DNA of 64,000 nucleotides from Helicovermis profundi. Lineage in GTDB: Bacteria; Bacillota; Clostridia; Peptostreptococcales; Acidaminobacteraceae. Position numbers and translations under genes: made by a program. This document shows, piece after piece, positions 35,786 through 45,700 of the stretch (position 1 is its first letter; the number at the start of each line of letters is the position of its first letter). The notes below the pieces were generated by a model. That model was not told where the DNA came from. It was given only the letters and a program-made list of their open reading frames with translations, and ran no database searches. The DNA lies in NCBI RefSeq assembly GCF_033097505.1, contig NZ_AP028654.1:1570001-1634000 (forward strand). Reading direction: 5' to 3'.

Positions 35786-35923
35786 ATACGACTCCTTAGA
35801 GTTCTAATACCCCCCACTTTTTAAAAAAGTGAGTGATAAAGAACTCTAAAAAGGTCCTGGATTATGTTTTCTAAGATTCAGTGTGAGTAAAAACTTCCCC
35901 TGAATCTTAGAAATTCATTTATG
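35782..35923. repeat. Double-hairpin repeat element, copy B (reverse orientation)
   Basis: On the minus strand this region reads like copy A: hairpin arms TTTCTAAGATTCAG/CTGAATCTTAGAAA (35868-35913), a 20-base linker identical except for one base, and the second hairpin AGAGTTCT/AGAACTCT (35798-35847). It differs mainly inside the two stems, where several inner pairs are lost, and it lacks the 14-bp terminal inverted repeats seen around copy A. It lies between convergent argJ and the EAL gene. A perfect 34-bp AT-rich palindrome (35948-35981) overlaps the end of the EAL gene next to it. Confidence 0.85.
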
Positions 35924-35956
35924 CTTAATTAATTAGAAATTAAAATTACTTATAAA

Positions 35957-37192
35957 TTATTTATATAAATAATTTATAAGTGTATTATAGTTTATATTTA
36001 AACATAATATATAGTTAGAATCTCCTAATTCAACATATGTAGAACTACCTATACAAATATTGTTAGTAAGTAAGGATTTATATGGTTTTGTGACCCATAT
36101 ATCTAAAAATGAACTTTCAAGCATTGTAAAAATTTCTTTAGAAGAAAAATCGCTTCCTATATTGTACACATTAAAAATCGGAGAACTTTTAACATTAAAT
36201 TTATCATAATTTATGATTGTATCATTCACTTGGTAGCCATCTTTATTTAGTATCCAAATATTTTCAATAAAATTATATTTCAAAAAAATTTCTGATGTTT
36301 TCAAATTAATTTTATCAAATTTCGAACCACCTAATACAGAAGCAAATTCTTTTGTAAAATTTATTATTTTTGTGTTTATAATTCTTGAATTCTCAATTTC
36401 TACTTCTTTTTCAGTATAATGAGACAAAATCATTGAATGAAAATCTTTAATTAATAAATCTAAATGAATTTCTTCAACTGAAAGAGGTTTAGAAACATAG
36501 AAACCTTGCATAAATTGAATATTATTATCAATTGTCTCAACTACATCCTCAACAGTTTCTACTCCCATTGCAACAAGAAGAATACCAAGGTTTTCACTTA
36601 TATATTTAATGAATTTTAGTAAATTTTTCCTATAATTATCATTAGAAACATTTCTTAGATTAAATATATTAATTTTTATTATATCAGGTGAAATATATAG
36701 AATTTTATCTAAATTTAAAAATCCAGATCCAATATTATCAAGACAAATATAGAATTTCCTTTTCCTAAAATACTTTGCAAACTTAATTGCAGATATTATG
36801 CTTTCTTCATTAGTTGGATTTATATCGAAAACAATATTACTGTATGGAACTTTAAACTCATCCGCAATTGTAGAAATATAATCAGTTTCCATGCAAAATT
36901 CATACATATATTCACTTATGTTAATAAAAAGAAGTAAACTTTTTTGTCTATTAACAATCTCTGAAAATTTTTTGAGTGCTTTATAAATTAAAAGTTTTTC
37001 TAATTCATCTAATAGTCCATGCTTTTTAGCTTCTTTAAATATAGTTGAAGCTGGTATATATTCTCCGTCTTTACTTATACCGCGGCTGAGTGCTTCAATA
37101 CCAGCAGCATAATCCTCGTTTGGAGATATTACTAGTTGAAATAATATTTCTATTTTTTTATCTTTTATTAGCGACACAATATCGGTATTCAT
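35957..37192 (-). CDS. YkuI-like EAL-domain protein, catalytic site degenerate
   Basis: 411 residues. Residues about 5-245 form an EAL domain with Glu33 (EALSRG), Asn91, Lys173 (DIIKIN), Glu212 (MGVETV) and Gln229 (MQGF) in place. The DDFGTG loop reads LDNIGSG, so Asp153 is Asn, and the ExT-type glutamate is Asp123. Loss of one metal-binding Asp suggests weak or no phosphodiesterase activity, as in receptor-type EAL proteins. The C-terminal 160 residues look like the YkuI_C PAS/Cache-like domain. It probably binds cyclic-di-GMP as a sensor. DUF2225 gene follows upstream at 38 bases. Confidence 0.8.
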   Translation of the reverse strand: MNTDIVSLIKDKKIEILFQLVISPNEDYAAGIEALSRGISKDGEYIPASTIFKEAKKHGLLDELEKLLIYKALKKFSEIVNRQKSLLLFINISEYMYEFCMETDYISTIADEFKVPYSNIVFDINPTNEESIISAIKFAKYFRKRKFYICLDNIGSGFLNLDKILYISPDIIKINIFNLRNVSNDNYRKNLLKFIKYISENLGILLVAMGVETVEDVVETIDNNIQFMQGFYVSKPLSVEEIHLDLLIKDFHSMILSHYTEKEVEIENSRIINTKIINFTKEFASVLGGSKFDKINLKTSEIFLKYNFIENIWILNKDGYQVNDTIINYDKFNVKSSPIFNVYNIGSDFSSKEIFTMLESSFLDIWVTKPYKSLLTNNICIGSSTYVELGDSNYILCLNINYNTLINYLYK

Positions 37193-37230
37193 TTTACACC
37201 TACTTTCTAAAAGGATCTGCTATTTTAGTA

Positions 37231-37914
37231 CTATTTATTTTTACTTTTTGTAAATTGAGATTTTGCTTCAGACCATTGATCACGAGTAAGTTTTTCAATA
37301 TTAGGATAATCTTTAATATGAGCGCTTTGAAGTGTCAGCTGAAACCATTTGATCGAGTCAGTAAATTTTTCAAGACGTCTATTAATTTCACCTAATAAAT
37401 ATAAAATATTTACTTCATTTTGTGGATCTTCTTCTAAATATTCATTTGAGTATGATTTTTCAAAAAAATCAGCTGCAAATTTTAGGTAATCGTGTTCTTT
37501 TTCATCGTTAATGGATCTATAAAACCATGCAAATTTCAGGCAAAGTTTACCTTTTTCGCTATCTAGTGCATGAGTAATATTATAATTAAGTAGTATTAAT
37601 TTATGTACTTCTATTGTGTCTTCAAATGTTCTTTCACCAGAATAATTTTTTCCCTTCCATTTTGAAGTTATTTTAGAAAGAATCAATGATTTTTGAGCGA
37701 CAGTTAACTTTCCAAAATTTTTCTCAGTCGAGGAATATCCACAGTGAGGACAAACAAATGCTGAGTAAAACATTGGATTGATATCTTTATAATGGACACA
37801 AAAATCTGCATCTCTTTTTTCTGTTTTAACAAAAGCAGATTTAACTCTTTTGCTTGTAAATTTTTTACTACATACTGGACATGTATATTCTTTATCATAT
37901 AATGCTTTATTCAT
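37231..37914 (-). CDS. DUF2225 protein with zinc-binding N-terminus
   Basis: 227 residues. The N-terminus has two CxxC pairs: YTCPVCSKKF and FVCPHCGYSS, with a conserved VKSAFVKTEKRDADFCVHY between. The rest is helical with TPR-like periodicity (FAADFFEKSYSNEYL, LLGEINRRLEKFTDSIKWFQ). This is the DUF2225 pattern common in clostridia; function unknown. A position between EAL and Nudix genes, all on the same strand, suggests but does not prove co-transcription. Confidence 0.85.
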   Translation of the reverse strand: MNKALYDKEYTCPVCSKKFTSKRVKSAFVKTEKRDADFCVHYKDINPMFYSAFVCPHCGYSSTEKNFGKLTVAQKSLILSKITSKWKGKNYSGERTFEDTIEVHKLILLNYNITHALDSEKGKLCLKFAWFYRSINDEKEHDYLKFAADFFEKSYSNEYLEEDPQNEVNILYLLGEINRRLEKFTDSIKWFQLTLQSAHIKDYPNIEKLTRDQWSEAKSQFTKSKNK

Positions 37915-37927
37915 AATTTCACCTATA

Positions 37928-38365
37928 TTATTTTCTTATTGCTAAATTTATATTATCCCAATTCCAAGACTGAATTTCTTCAAGTATTTGTGGAAACACT
38001 TTATAATTTTTAAATTCTTCTTTTCGAATCCATCTATAATCAGAATGTTCGTGAGAAAGAATAACTTTTTCAGAAGTAGAATTACATAAATATGTTATGC
38101 CTTGTATATGAGTGTTAGACTTTTTAATTACTGTCCAAGAACCAAGTGGAAATAGAACCTTTACGCTAAGTATAGTTTCTTCTTTTATTTCACGCTCAAG
38201 TGCTTTTTCAATGTTTTCTCCAAATTCCAAACGTCCACCTGGAAATTCCCAAATTTCATTATTAGATTTTAAAGTTTTTCGCAGTATAAGAAATTTACCA
38301 TTAAAGTATACCAATCCTTTTACTGAAACAAAAAAAATCTGACCTTCTTTTACATTTCCACTCAT
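37928..38365 (-). CDS. Nudix hydrolase
   Basis: 145 residues. The Nudix box is GGRLEFGENIEKALEREIKE followed by ET, matching G-x5-E-x7-R-E-U-x-E-E except that the residue two after ET is Leu/Ser rather than Gly. The N-terminus has the strand GLVYFNGKFLILRK. It hydrolyses a nucleoside diphosphate linked to another moiety; the substrate is unknown (MutT-like cleaning is possible). It lies 13 bases from the DUF2225 gene. Confidence 0.88.
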   Translation of the reverse strand: MSGNVKEGQIFFVSVKGLVYFNGKFLILRKTLKSNNEIWEFPGGRLEFGENIEKALEREIKEETILSVKVLFPLGSWTVIKKSNTHIQGITYLCNSTSEKVILSHEHSDYRWIRKEEFKNYKVFPQILEEIQSWNWDNINLAIRK

Positions 38366-38422
38366 ATTTCACCTATCCTTTATTACAATTATAACACAGT
38401 ATTTTAATAGTTTTTAAAATAA

Positions 38423-39712
38423 TTATATTGTAATTAAATTCTTATTAACTAATGCATTTAAACTTTTTAGAACACCAAATTTTGAATGTTCATACGTTAA
38501 ACCGCCTTGAAAGTAAACAATGTATGGTTCTTTAATTGGTGCGTCTGCACTAAGTTCTATTGAAGAGCCTTGAACAAAAGCGCCCGCGGCCATAATAACC
38601 TCACTATTATATCCAGGCATATCCCAAGGGATTGGTGTTACAAAGGAATCAACTGGTGAAGCTTCTTGAATTCCTTTACAAAATTCAATCACTCTACTAG
38701 AATCCTCTAAAACAATAGACTGAATTATATCACTTCTATTATCATCAGGCATTGGAGAAACTTTAAAACCTAAATCATTATATACTTTAGAACACAAGAC
38801 TGCTCCTTTAAGTGCACCGCTAACTACAGTTGGTGCCATAAATAATCCCTGAAAAATACTTCTAGATTGACCAAACATTAATCCACACTCTTTTCCTATT
38901 CCAGGAGATGTTAGTTTAAATGAAATTAACTCAATTAGATCTTTTTTTCCAACTATATAACCACCAGAAAGTGCAAGCCCACCGCCAGGATTTTTTATTA
39001 AAGAACCTGCCATTATATCTACACCTACATCTGTTGGTTCTTTGTAATCAAGAAATTCCCCGTAGCAATTATCTACCATAACAATTACATCATTTTTAAT
39101 ATTTCTTATATGAATTATTATTGATTTGATTTCATCAATAGTTAGAGCTTTTCTAAAGCTATATCCACTTGACCTTTGAATATAGATCATTTTAGTTGAA
39201 TTATCAATTTGGTTTAATATATTTTTTTTATCAAAAAAACCATTATCAGTTAATTTAACTTCTTTATACTTAATACCATATTCAATTAAAGAGCCTTGTC
39301 CTTTTTTATTTGAAATTCCAATCACGTCTTCTAAAGTATCGTATGGCTTACCTGTTATAGAAAGCATAGTATCACCTGGTCTAAGTATTCCTGTTAAGGC
39401 TAAAGTTAAAGCATGCGTTCCATTAACAATTAAAGGTCTAACTATTGCATCTTCAGTATTAAAAATATCAGAAAAAACTCTTTCTAAGGTTTCCCTACCA
39501 ATATCATCATAGCCATAGCCTGTATTCCAATTAAAGTGTTTATCACTTAATCTATTTTTTTGAAAAGCTTTTAGCACTTTTAACTGATTATATTCAGCAA
39601 TAGTGTTTATTTTTTCAAAGTTCTTTTTTATACTTTCTTCAGCTGAATTTATTAGTTCGATTACTTTTAAATCAATACCCATTTCTTCATACATTGTATC
39701 TATTAATTTCAT
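38423..39712 (-). CDS. Methionine gamma-lyase-like PLP enzyme (YnbB / aluminium-resistance family)
   Basis: 429 residues. Family features: WNTGYGYDDIGRETLERVFS, IVRPLIVNGTHALTLALTG, the Asp in VMVDNCYGEF and the PLP lysine in MAGSLIKNPGGGLALSGGYI. This PF06838 family nearly always follows hfq in clostridia, as here. Its chemistry is presumed to be sulfur amino acid C-S cleavage, but it is poorly characterised. It is separated from hfq by a terminator and so may have its own promoter. Confidence 0.88.
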   Translation of the reverse strand: MKLIDTMYEEMGIDLKVIELINSAEESIKKNFEKINTIAEYNQLKVLKAFQKNRLSDKHFNWNTGYGYDDIGRETLERVFSDIFNTEDAIVRPLIVNGTHALTLALTGILRPGDTMLSITGKPYDTLEDVIGISNKKGQGSLIEYGIKYKEVKLTDNGFFDKKNILNQIDNSTKMIYIQRSSGYSFRKALTIDEIKSIIIHIRNIKNDVIVMVDNCYGEFLDYKEPTDVGVDIMAGSLIKNPGGGLALSGGYIVGKKDLIELISFKLTSPGIGKECGLMFGQSRSIFQGLFMAPTVVSGALKGAVLCSKVYNDLGFKVSPMPDDNRSDIIQSIVLEDSSRVIEFCKGIQEASPVDSFVTPIPWDMPGYNSEVIMAAGAFVQGSSIELSADAPIKEPYIVYFQGGLTYEHSKFGVLKSLNALVNKNLITI

Positions 39713-39761
39713 GTTACTACTCCTAAACTTATATACATATACTTTTTAAGTTAGTAAAATA

Positions 39762-39788
39762 TAAAAACGCCTGTAAACAGACGTTTAA
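39762..39788 (-). terminator. Terminator after hfq
   Basis: Minus-strand stem AAACGTCTGT/ACAGGCGTTT with a short loop and one mismatch, continuing into TTTAT. It lies in the 79-base gap between hfq and the PLP-enzyme gene. Confidence 0.65.
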
Positions 39789-39791
39789 ATT

Positions 39792-40028
39792 TTATACATT
39801 TTGTACGCTTTGGACAAAATTAACTTCTTTAGTAGGTATAATTGTTGAAATTGCATGTTTATAAATCATTTGTTGTTTACCTTCACTATTTAAAACTATT
39901 GTATAACTATCAAATCCTTTAACAAGACCTTTAATTTGATATCCGCTAACTAAAAAAACAGTTATTGGTGTTTTGTCTTTTCTTACTTGATTTAGAAAAA
40001 TATCTTGTAAATTAAGAACGTTCTTCAT
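39792..40028 (-). CDS. hfq: RNA-binding protein Hfq
   Basis: 78 residues with both Sm motifs: [36 protein letters not shown] (Sm1) and [10 protein letters not shown] (Sm2 YKHA). It forms a hexamer that supports small RNAs. The Gram-positive short form lacks a long C-terminal tail. It follows miaA by 72 bases; a GGGGGG-rich SD precedes the start. Confidence 0.95.
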   Translation of the reverse strand: MKNVLNLQDIFLNQVRKDKTPITVFLVSGYQIKGLVKGFDSYTIVLNSEGKQQMIYKHAISTIIPTKEVNFVQSVQNV

Positions 40029-40100
40029 TTAATCATCCCCCCTTCTCATTATTAATTGAATCATATGCCTAATCTATATTATTCGTCATCATATGTCTAT

Positions 40101-41042
40101 TTATTTACTGACATTATGAAATGTTCGAATATATTGTAAAATGGAATTACTTGCATTTTCTATTGATTTAAGTTCATCTAAATCAAACCATTTAAGAAAT
40201 TTATACCTTTTAAACCAAGTGATTTGTCTTTTTGCATATCTTCTTGAATTTTGTTTGATCATGGAAGTAAGCGTTTCATAATCAATTTTATCATCAAGGT
40301 ACATTAACACTTCTTTATATCCTATACCCTGCATTGAACGATTTAATTCAGAAAGTCCTATGTTTTTTAGAAATTTAACTTCATCAATAAGGCCACTATT
40401 AAGCATAATATCAACTCTTTTATTAATTCTTGCATAAAGTTTCTTTCTATTTCTTGTTAAGCCTAAAAGAATAATATTATAATCACTTGAAAGTTTATTG
40501 AGATCAGAAAAATCAGTTCCTTTACTGCCATTTACTTTAATAATTTCAAGTGATCGAATAACTTTTTTTACATTATTAAAATGAATTTTTTCAGCAGCCG
40601 ATGGATCTTTACTTTTAAGCATTTCATATAAGTAAAGTTTTCCATGTTCTTTTAAAAGTAATTCTAACTCCGCTCTATATTCTTTATCTTCTGTAACACT
40701 TGCAAAATCCATATCGTAAATTAGTGAGTTTGCATAAAGTCCAGTTCCGCCAACAATTATCGGTACTTTTCCTCTACTCATTATATCATTAATATAGGTT
40801 TTTGCCATAATAGAATAATCTGAAACTGAAAATTCTTTTTTAGGATCTATTTCATCGATTAAGTAATGTTTAATATCTTTTATTTCTTCTTGGCTTGGTT
40901 TAGCAGTTCCTATATTCATATATTTATAAAGTTGCATAGAATCGCACGAAATAATTTCCCCGTTTAATTCTTTTGCAATTTTAATTGATAATTCAGTTTT
41001 GCCTACAGCTGTTGGACCTACTATTATAATTAAATCTTTCAT
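40101..41042 (-). CDS. miaA: tRNA dimethylallyltransferase
   Basis: 313 residues. P-loop GPTAVGKTELS at residues 8-18, DSMQLYKYMNIGTAKP, FSVSDYSIMA, PIIVGGTGLYANSLIY and the late RRYAKRQITWFKRY. It puts a dimethylallyl group on A37 of tRNAs reading U-codons. One base separates it from mutL, so it is co-translated. MiaB, which finishes the modification, is in the same cluster. Confidence 0.95.
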   Translation of the reverse strand: MKDLIIIVGPTAVGKTELSIKIAKELNGEIISCDSMQLYKYMNIGTAKPSQEEIKDIKHYLIDEIDPKKEFSVSDYSIMAKTYINDIMSRGKVPIIVGGTGLYANSLIYDMDFASVTEDKEYRAELELLLKEHGKLYLYEMLKSKDPSAAEKIHFNNVKKVIRSLEIIKVNGSKGTDFSDLNKLSSDYNIILLGLTRNRKKLYARINKRVDIMLNSGLIDEVKFLKNIGLSELNRSMQGIGYKEVLMYLDDKIDYETLTSMIKQNSRRYAKRQITWFKRYKFLKWFDLDELKSIENASNSILQYIRTFHNVSK

Positions 41043-41043
41043 T

Positions 41044-43005
41044 TTATATCCTCTTAAATTTCTTCATAATTTCATTTTTAGTAATCGCTATTATTATTGG
41101 TCTACCATGTGGACATGTATATGGATCATCAAGTTTTTTTAGCCTAGAAAGCAAGGAATCTACTTCAATATCCATAATTAAATCATTCGCTTTTATAGCA
41201 TTCTTACATGACGATTGAATAATTGAAGCGGTTTTTAAATCATAAACATTGCTAAAGTTTTTATCAATTTTACTTAAAATTTCTAGCACAAAATCTTTTG
41301 TAACAGGACTATTAAACGCTATAGGAAGTTCTCTTATAATAATAGAATTCTCTCCAAATGATTCAATATAAACTCCAAGGTTTTTAAAACTCTCTATATT
41401 ATTGATTGCTTTAGAGTAATCAATGTAATTTAGTGCTATAATAATTGGATCAAGTAAAATCTGTGAATTCAATTTTTTGTTTTTAAATTGAAGAAGATAT
41501 TCTTCGTAGAGCACTTTTTCATGAGCAGCATGTTGATCTATCATATACATTTTACTATTCTTTTCGAAAATAAGGTATGTTGAAAAAATACTTCCAATAA
41601 ATACTAGGTTATCGTAAAGTTCACTAGTATTTGAAATAATTTTTTTTTCATGAGTATAATCTTTTGAGTAATTATCTTCAATAACAAAATCGTCTAGTGA
41701 AATAACTTTTGAAGGATTTACTTCTTTAGATAAAGCACTATTATTATAGGAAAACGGTTTATGAGTAGAAGTATTTTTAGAAATAGAATTTGTAAAAGAG
41801 ATATTCTCTTTGAATTCACTATTATTTTTATTTTCAGTAGCTTTATTTTTCTTTACATCTACTACATTTTCATTGATATTTGATTTATAATTATTTAATT
41901 GATGTTTTTGAGCTGTTTTTATTTCACTTTCTAAATTAATATTATTCTTTTTATTTGTTATATTCCTATCTTCAAATTGGATTTTATCTGTTTTGAGTTC
42001 TATTTCTGGGATTAAATCATTTTCAAGTAAGGCTTTTCTAACTGTTTTATATATTTCTTGTTTAATAAGGCCATCATCATTAAATTTAATTTCTGTTTTT
42101 GATGGATGAATGTTTACATCAATTTCAGATGGATTTATTTCAATAAATATAAAACATAGTGGATGTCTACCACTTGGAATCATTGTTTTATATGAAATCC
42201 TAAGAGCCTCAGAAATTTCTTTAGATTTTATATATCTTCCATTTACAAAAACTATCTGCATTTTTCTATTTGCTTTAGTTAATTTAACATTTGAGATATA
42301 GCCGCTTATTTTTAAACTATTTGTATCAGAATAAATTTCAATCATATTCTTTGAAATTTCTCTTGAATATATAGAAAAAATTGATTCAATTAATGAATTT
42401 TCTTTTTTAGTAATAAACATATTTTTTTTATCAACGATGTATTTAAAATCAATGTTTTTATTTGAAAGTGCAAGTTTATTAACTATATCGCTAATAGCTG
42501 CTGTTTCACTCGAACTTGATTTCATGAATTTCTCTCTAGCTGGTGTATTAAAAAACAAATCCATTACGCTAATTGTAGTTCCTCTATTAAAACCAACATT
42601 TGTCTTATCTACAACTTTATTAGCAGAAAGAGTTAATTTAGTACCAATTTTGTCTTCAGAATTTCTTGTTACTAATACAATATTAGAAACAGAACCAATA
42701 CTGGCAAGAGCTTCACCTCTAAAACCTAAACTGTTTGTTTTATAAATGTCCTCAGCTTTTCTAATTTTACTTGTTGCATGTCTTTCAAATGCAATTAGTA
42801 TATCATCTTTATTTATTCCATCACCATTATCTGTGACTCTAATTAAGCTCTTACCGCCATTTACAATTTCTACAGTTATTGAAGTTGAATTAGCATCTAT
42901 TGCATTTTCAATAAGTTCTTTGACTACAGAAAGAGGTCTTTCAACAACTTCACCAGCAGCTATTTTATTGGCTGTTTCTCTGTCTAATTTTATTATTCTA
43001 TTCAA
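41044..43005 (-). CDS. mutL: DNA mismatch repair protein MutL
   Basis: 653 residues from the TTG at 43005; the alternative GTG at 43021-43023 has no SD, while AGGTGAT lies 3-9 bases before the TTG and MNRIIKLDRETANKIAAGEV is the standard opening. ATPase motifs: ELIENAIDAN, TDNGDGI, SLGFRGEALASIGSV. The C-terminus carries the endonuclease motif DQHAAHEKVLYEEY and a late CPHGRP, so it is a MutL with nicking activity, expected where MutH is missing. A long Asn/Lys-rich linker joins the domains. The stop of mutS overlaps this region by a few bases. Confidence 0.93.
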   Translation of the reverse strand: MNRIIKLDRETANKIAAGEVVERPLSVVKELIENAIDANSTSITVEIVNGGKSLIRVTDNGDGINKDDILIAFERHATSKIRKAEDIYKTNSLGFRGEALASIGSVSNIVLVTRNSEDKIGTKLTLSANKVVDKTNVGFNRGTTISVMDLFFNTPAREKFMKSSSSETAAISDIVNKLALSNKNIDFKYIVDKKNMFITKKENSLIESIFSIYSREISKNMIEIYSDTNSLKISGYISNVKLTKANRKMQIVFVNGRYIKSKEISEALRISYKTMIPSGRHPLCFIFIEINPSEIDVNIHPSKTEIKFNDDGLIKQEIYKTVRKALLENDLIPEIELKTDKIQFEDRNITNKKNNINLESEIKTAQKHQLNNYKSNINENVVDVKKNKATENKNNSEFKENISFTNSISKNTSTHKPFSYNNSALSKEVNPSKVISLDDFVIEDNYSKDYTHEKKIISNTSELYDNLVFIGSIFSTYLIFEKNSKMYMIDQHAAHEKVLYEEYLLQFKNKKLNSQILLDPIIIALNYIDYSKAINNIESFKNLGVYIESFGENSIIIRELPIAFNSPVTKDFVLEILSKIDKNFSNVYDLKTASIIQSSCKNAIKANDLIMDIEVDSLLSRLKKLDDPYTCPHGRPIIIAITKNEIMKKFKRI

Positions 43006-43009
43006 GTTA

Positions 43010-45685
43010 TCACCTATCTCCACTTGCTTTTTTTACAAGTTCAAATAATTTATTCATAGATTCCATTGGTGTAAGGTTGTTTATATTAATTAAATTAAGT
43101 TCATCTAAAATTTCTTTTCCAATAAGAGTATCATCATTTTCTAAAAAAGTCAGCTGATTTTTGGAAGGATTATCATTTTCTTTAGATAAGCCAGTATAAT
43201 CTTTAGTTATACATGATGTGTCATTTAAAATATTATTTATATTTTTATTTATATCATTTTTTTCAAGCTTTTCTAAAATTTCACTTGCTTTATTTAGAAC
43301 TTCTTTCGGAAGACCTGCAAGTTTAGCGACCTTTATTCCATAACTATGATTAGCACTGCCTTCAACTATTTTTCTTAAAAAAACAATTTCATCATCTATC
43401 TCGTTTACTGAAATTCTATAGTTTTTAACGCCGTAAAACTTACCTTCAAGTTCTGTTAGTTCATGATAATGAGTGGCAAACATTGTTTTAGGAGTATTTT
43501 CTTTCTTTTCAGAAATATATTCAACTACTGCCCATGCAATACTTAAACCATCATAAGTACTTGTTCCTCTTCCAATTTCATCAAGAATAATAAGAGAATC
43601 TTTTGTAGCGTTATTTAATATATTTGCAAGTTCACTCATTTCAACCATAAAAGTACTTTGGCCTTGGCCTAAATCATCTGATGCTCCAACCCTTGTAAAT
43701 ATTCTATCAACTATTCCTATTTCAGCTTTAGTGGCAGGAACAAAGCATCCAATTTGAGCCATTAATGTTATAAGGGCAACTTGTCTTAAATAAGTTGACT
43801 TACCAGCCATATTTGGACCAGTTATTATATAGATTTTATTTTCATTATTATCAAGTCTTGTATCATTTGGTATAAATTCTTCGCTATTTACAAGTTTCTC
43901 AATAACAGGATGTCTACCAGAGATGATTTCAACATTTTTACTTGTATTTACAATTGGTTTTACATAATTACTTGAATAACTTACTTCTGCAAAACTACAA
44001 AGTACATCAAGATAAGCAATAGATTTAGCGCTATTTAGGAATCTATTAATGTTATTTAATAATTCTTTTCTAATTTCATTAAAAATTTTATACTCAATTT
44101 CAACTATTTTTTCTTTTGCGCCTAAAACTTTAACTTCTATTTCTTTTAGTTCTTCAGTAATATATCTCTCTGAATTAGCAAGCGTTTGCTTTCTAATGTA
44201 TGATGTTGGTACTAAAGAAGAATTAGCTCTTGTAACGTCTATATAATATCCAAAAACTTTATTAAAACCAATTTTAAGTGTTTTAATGCCTGTTTTTTCT
44301 TTTTCTCTTTTTTCAATATCAATAATCCATTTGCTTCCATTATCAATAGCTTCTCTAAGCTCTTTTATTTCCTCATTATAATCTGATTTTATTAATCCAC
44401 CTTCTTTAATAGTAATAGGTGGTTCTTCTTTGATGGATCTTTCTATTAGACTAAACATATCCTCTAAGGCATCAATATTAAGATTAATACTAGATAATTC
44501 AGAATTTTTAAAGTCTCTTAAAAGATTTTTAATAATAGGAAGTACACTTATTGATTTTTTTAGTGAAAGTAAATCTCTAGCATTTGCATTTCCAAATACA
44601 AGCTTTGAAGAAAGTCTTTCTAAGTCATACATTTCACCTAGCAAATTTCTAAGCTCATCTCTTAAAAAAAGATCATTTACTAATATTTCTACGCTAGAAA
44701 GTCTTGAATTTATTTTATTGACTGAAAGAAGAGGTTCTTCGAGTAAAGTTAATAATTCTCTTCTACCCATAGATGTTTTAGTTTTATCTAAAACCCAAAG
44801 AAGTGATCCTTTTTTTTCTCCGCTTCTCATAGTTTCTCTTATTTCAAGGTTTCTTCTTGTAAATTTATCTAGTATCATAAAATCACTATGTGAGTAAATA
44901 TCAATATTTGTAAAATGTTTTAAGTTAACTTTTTGTGTATCTTCAATATATTTAAGTAATGCTCCGCTAGAAGAAATAAGTGCAATATTATTATCAAATC
45001 CAATACTATCTGAAGTAAATACATTAAAAATTCTACTAATATTAGCTTCACAGTTATCTAAAGAAAAATAAGACTTATCAAGCGGTGTTTTTAAATAATC
45101 ATTTGGTATTCTATCAATATATTCACTTGAAAGAGAAGAATCATATATAATTTCTGAAGGATTAATTTTATTTATTTCGTCAATTAATTTAATAAATCCG
45201 TCTTCAGCGTTAAAATAAGTAGTTTTAATTATTCCTGTTGTAATATCTGCATATGAAAATCCAAATTTATCACTAGAAAAATAAAGGCAAGAGACATAAT
45301 TGTTTTTAGAATCACTAATCATATTCGGATCAATAATCATACCTGGTGAAATAGTTCTAATTACTTCCCTTTTAACAATTCCTTTTGCGGTTGACGGGTC
45401 TTCTACTTGTTCACATACAGCTATTTTAAATCCTTTAGACACAAGTTTTTCAATATATTTACTAGCAGCATGGTAGGGTACCCCACAAAGTGGTGCTTTT
45501 TCCTCAAGTCCGCAGTTTCTACCAGTCAGTGTAATTTCAAGTGCTTTTGAAGCTACAATTGCATCATCAAAAAACATTTCATAGAAATCACCTAATCGAT
45601 AAAATAAAATAGAATCAGGATTTTTCTCTTTTATTGCAAAATATTGTTTCATCATAGGAGTTAATTTATTTTTGTTTATAATCAT
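43010..45685 (-). CDS. mutS: DNA mismatch recognition protein MutS
   Basis: 891 residues. N-terminal mismatch-reading motif LGDFYEMFFDDA (Phe-Tyr-Glu), then Walker A TGPNMAGKSTYLRQVALI near residue 615, Walker B region LIILDEIGRGTSTYDGLSIA and the FATHYHELTELE motif. Full length for MutS1. GGGAGG lies 6 bases before the ATG. It is followed directly by mutL and preceded by miaB with 15 bases between. Confidence 0.96.
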   Translation of the reverse strand: MIINKNKLTPMMKQYFAIKEKNPDSILFYRLGDFYEMFFDDAIVASKALEITLTGRNCGLEEKAPLCGVPYHAASKYIEKLVSKGFKIAVCEQVEDPSTAKGIVKREVIRTISPGMIIDPNMISDSKNNYVSCLYFSSDKFGFSYADITTGIIKTTYFNAEDGFIKLIDEINKINPSEIIYDSSLSSEYIDRIPNDYLKTPLDKSYFSLDNCEANISRIFNVFTSDSIGFDNNIALISSSGALLKYIEDTQKVNLKHFTNIDIYSHSDFMILDKFTRRNLEIRETMRSGEKKGSLLWVLDKTKTSMGRRELLTLLEEPLLSVNKINSRLSSVEILVNDLFLRDELRNLLGEMYDLERLSSKLVFGNANARDLLSLKKSISVLPIIKNLLRDFKNSELSSINLNIDALEDMFSLIERSIKEEPPITIKEGGLIKSDYNEEIKELREAIDNGSKWIIDIEKREKEKTGIKTLKIGFNKVFGYYIDVTRANSSLVPTSYIRKQTLANSERYITEELKEIEVKVLGAKEKIVEIEYKIFNEIRKELLNNINRFLNSAKSIAYLDVLCSFAEVSYSSNYVKPIVNTSKNVEIISGRHPVIEKLVNSEEFIPNDTRLDNNENKIYIITGPNMAGKSTYLRQVALITLMAQIGCFVPATKAEIGIVDRIFTRVGASDDLGQGQSTFMVEMSELANILNNATKDSLIILDEIGRGTSTYDGLSIAWAVVEYISEKKENTPKTMFATHYHELTELEGKFYGVKNYRISVNEIDDEIVFLRKIVEGSANHSYGIKVAKLAGLPKEVLNKASEILEKLEKNDINKNINNILNDTSCITKDYTGLSKENDNPSKNQLTFLENDDTLIGKEILDELNLININNLTPMESMNKLFELVKKASGDR

Positions 45686-45700
45686 TATTTCCTCCCTATG

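Noticed and set aside
42110-45000. Open frames on the + strand opposite mutL and mutS
   Set aside because: They are shadows of long conserved minus-strand genes and show Ser/Leu/Ile-rich translations without motifs or ribosome binding sites.
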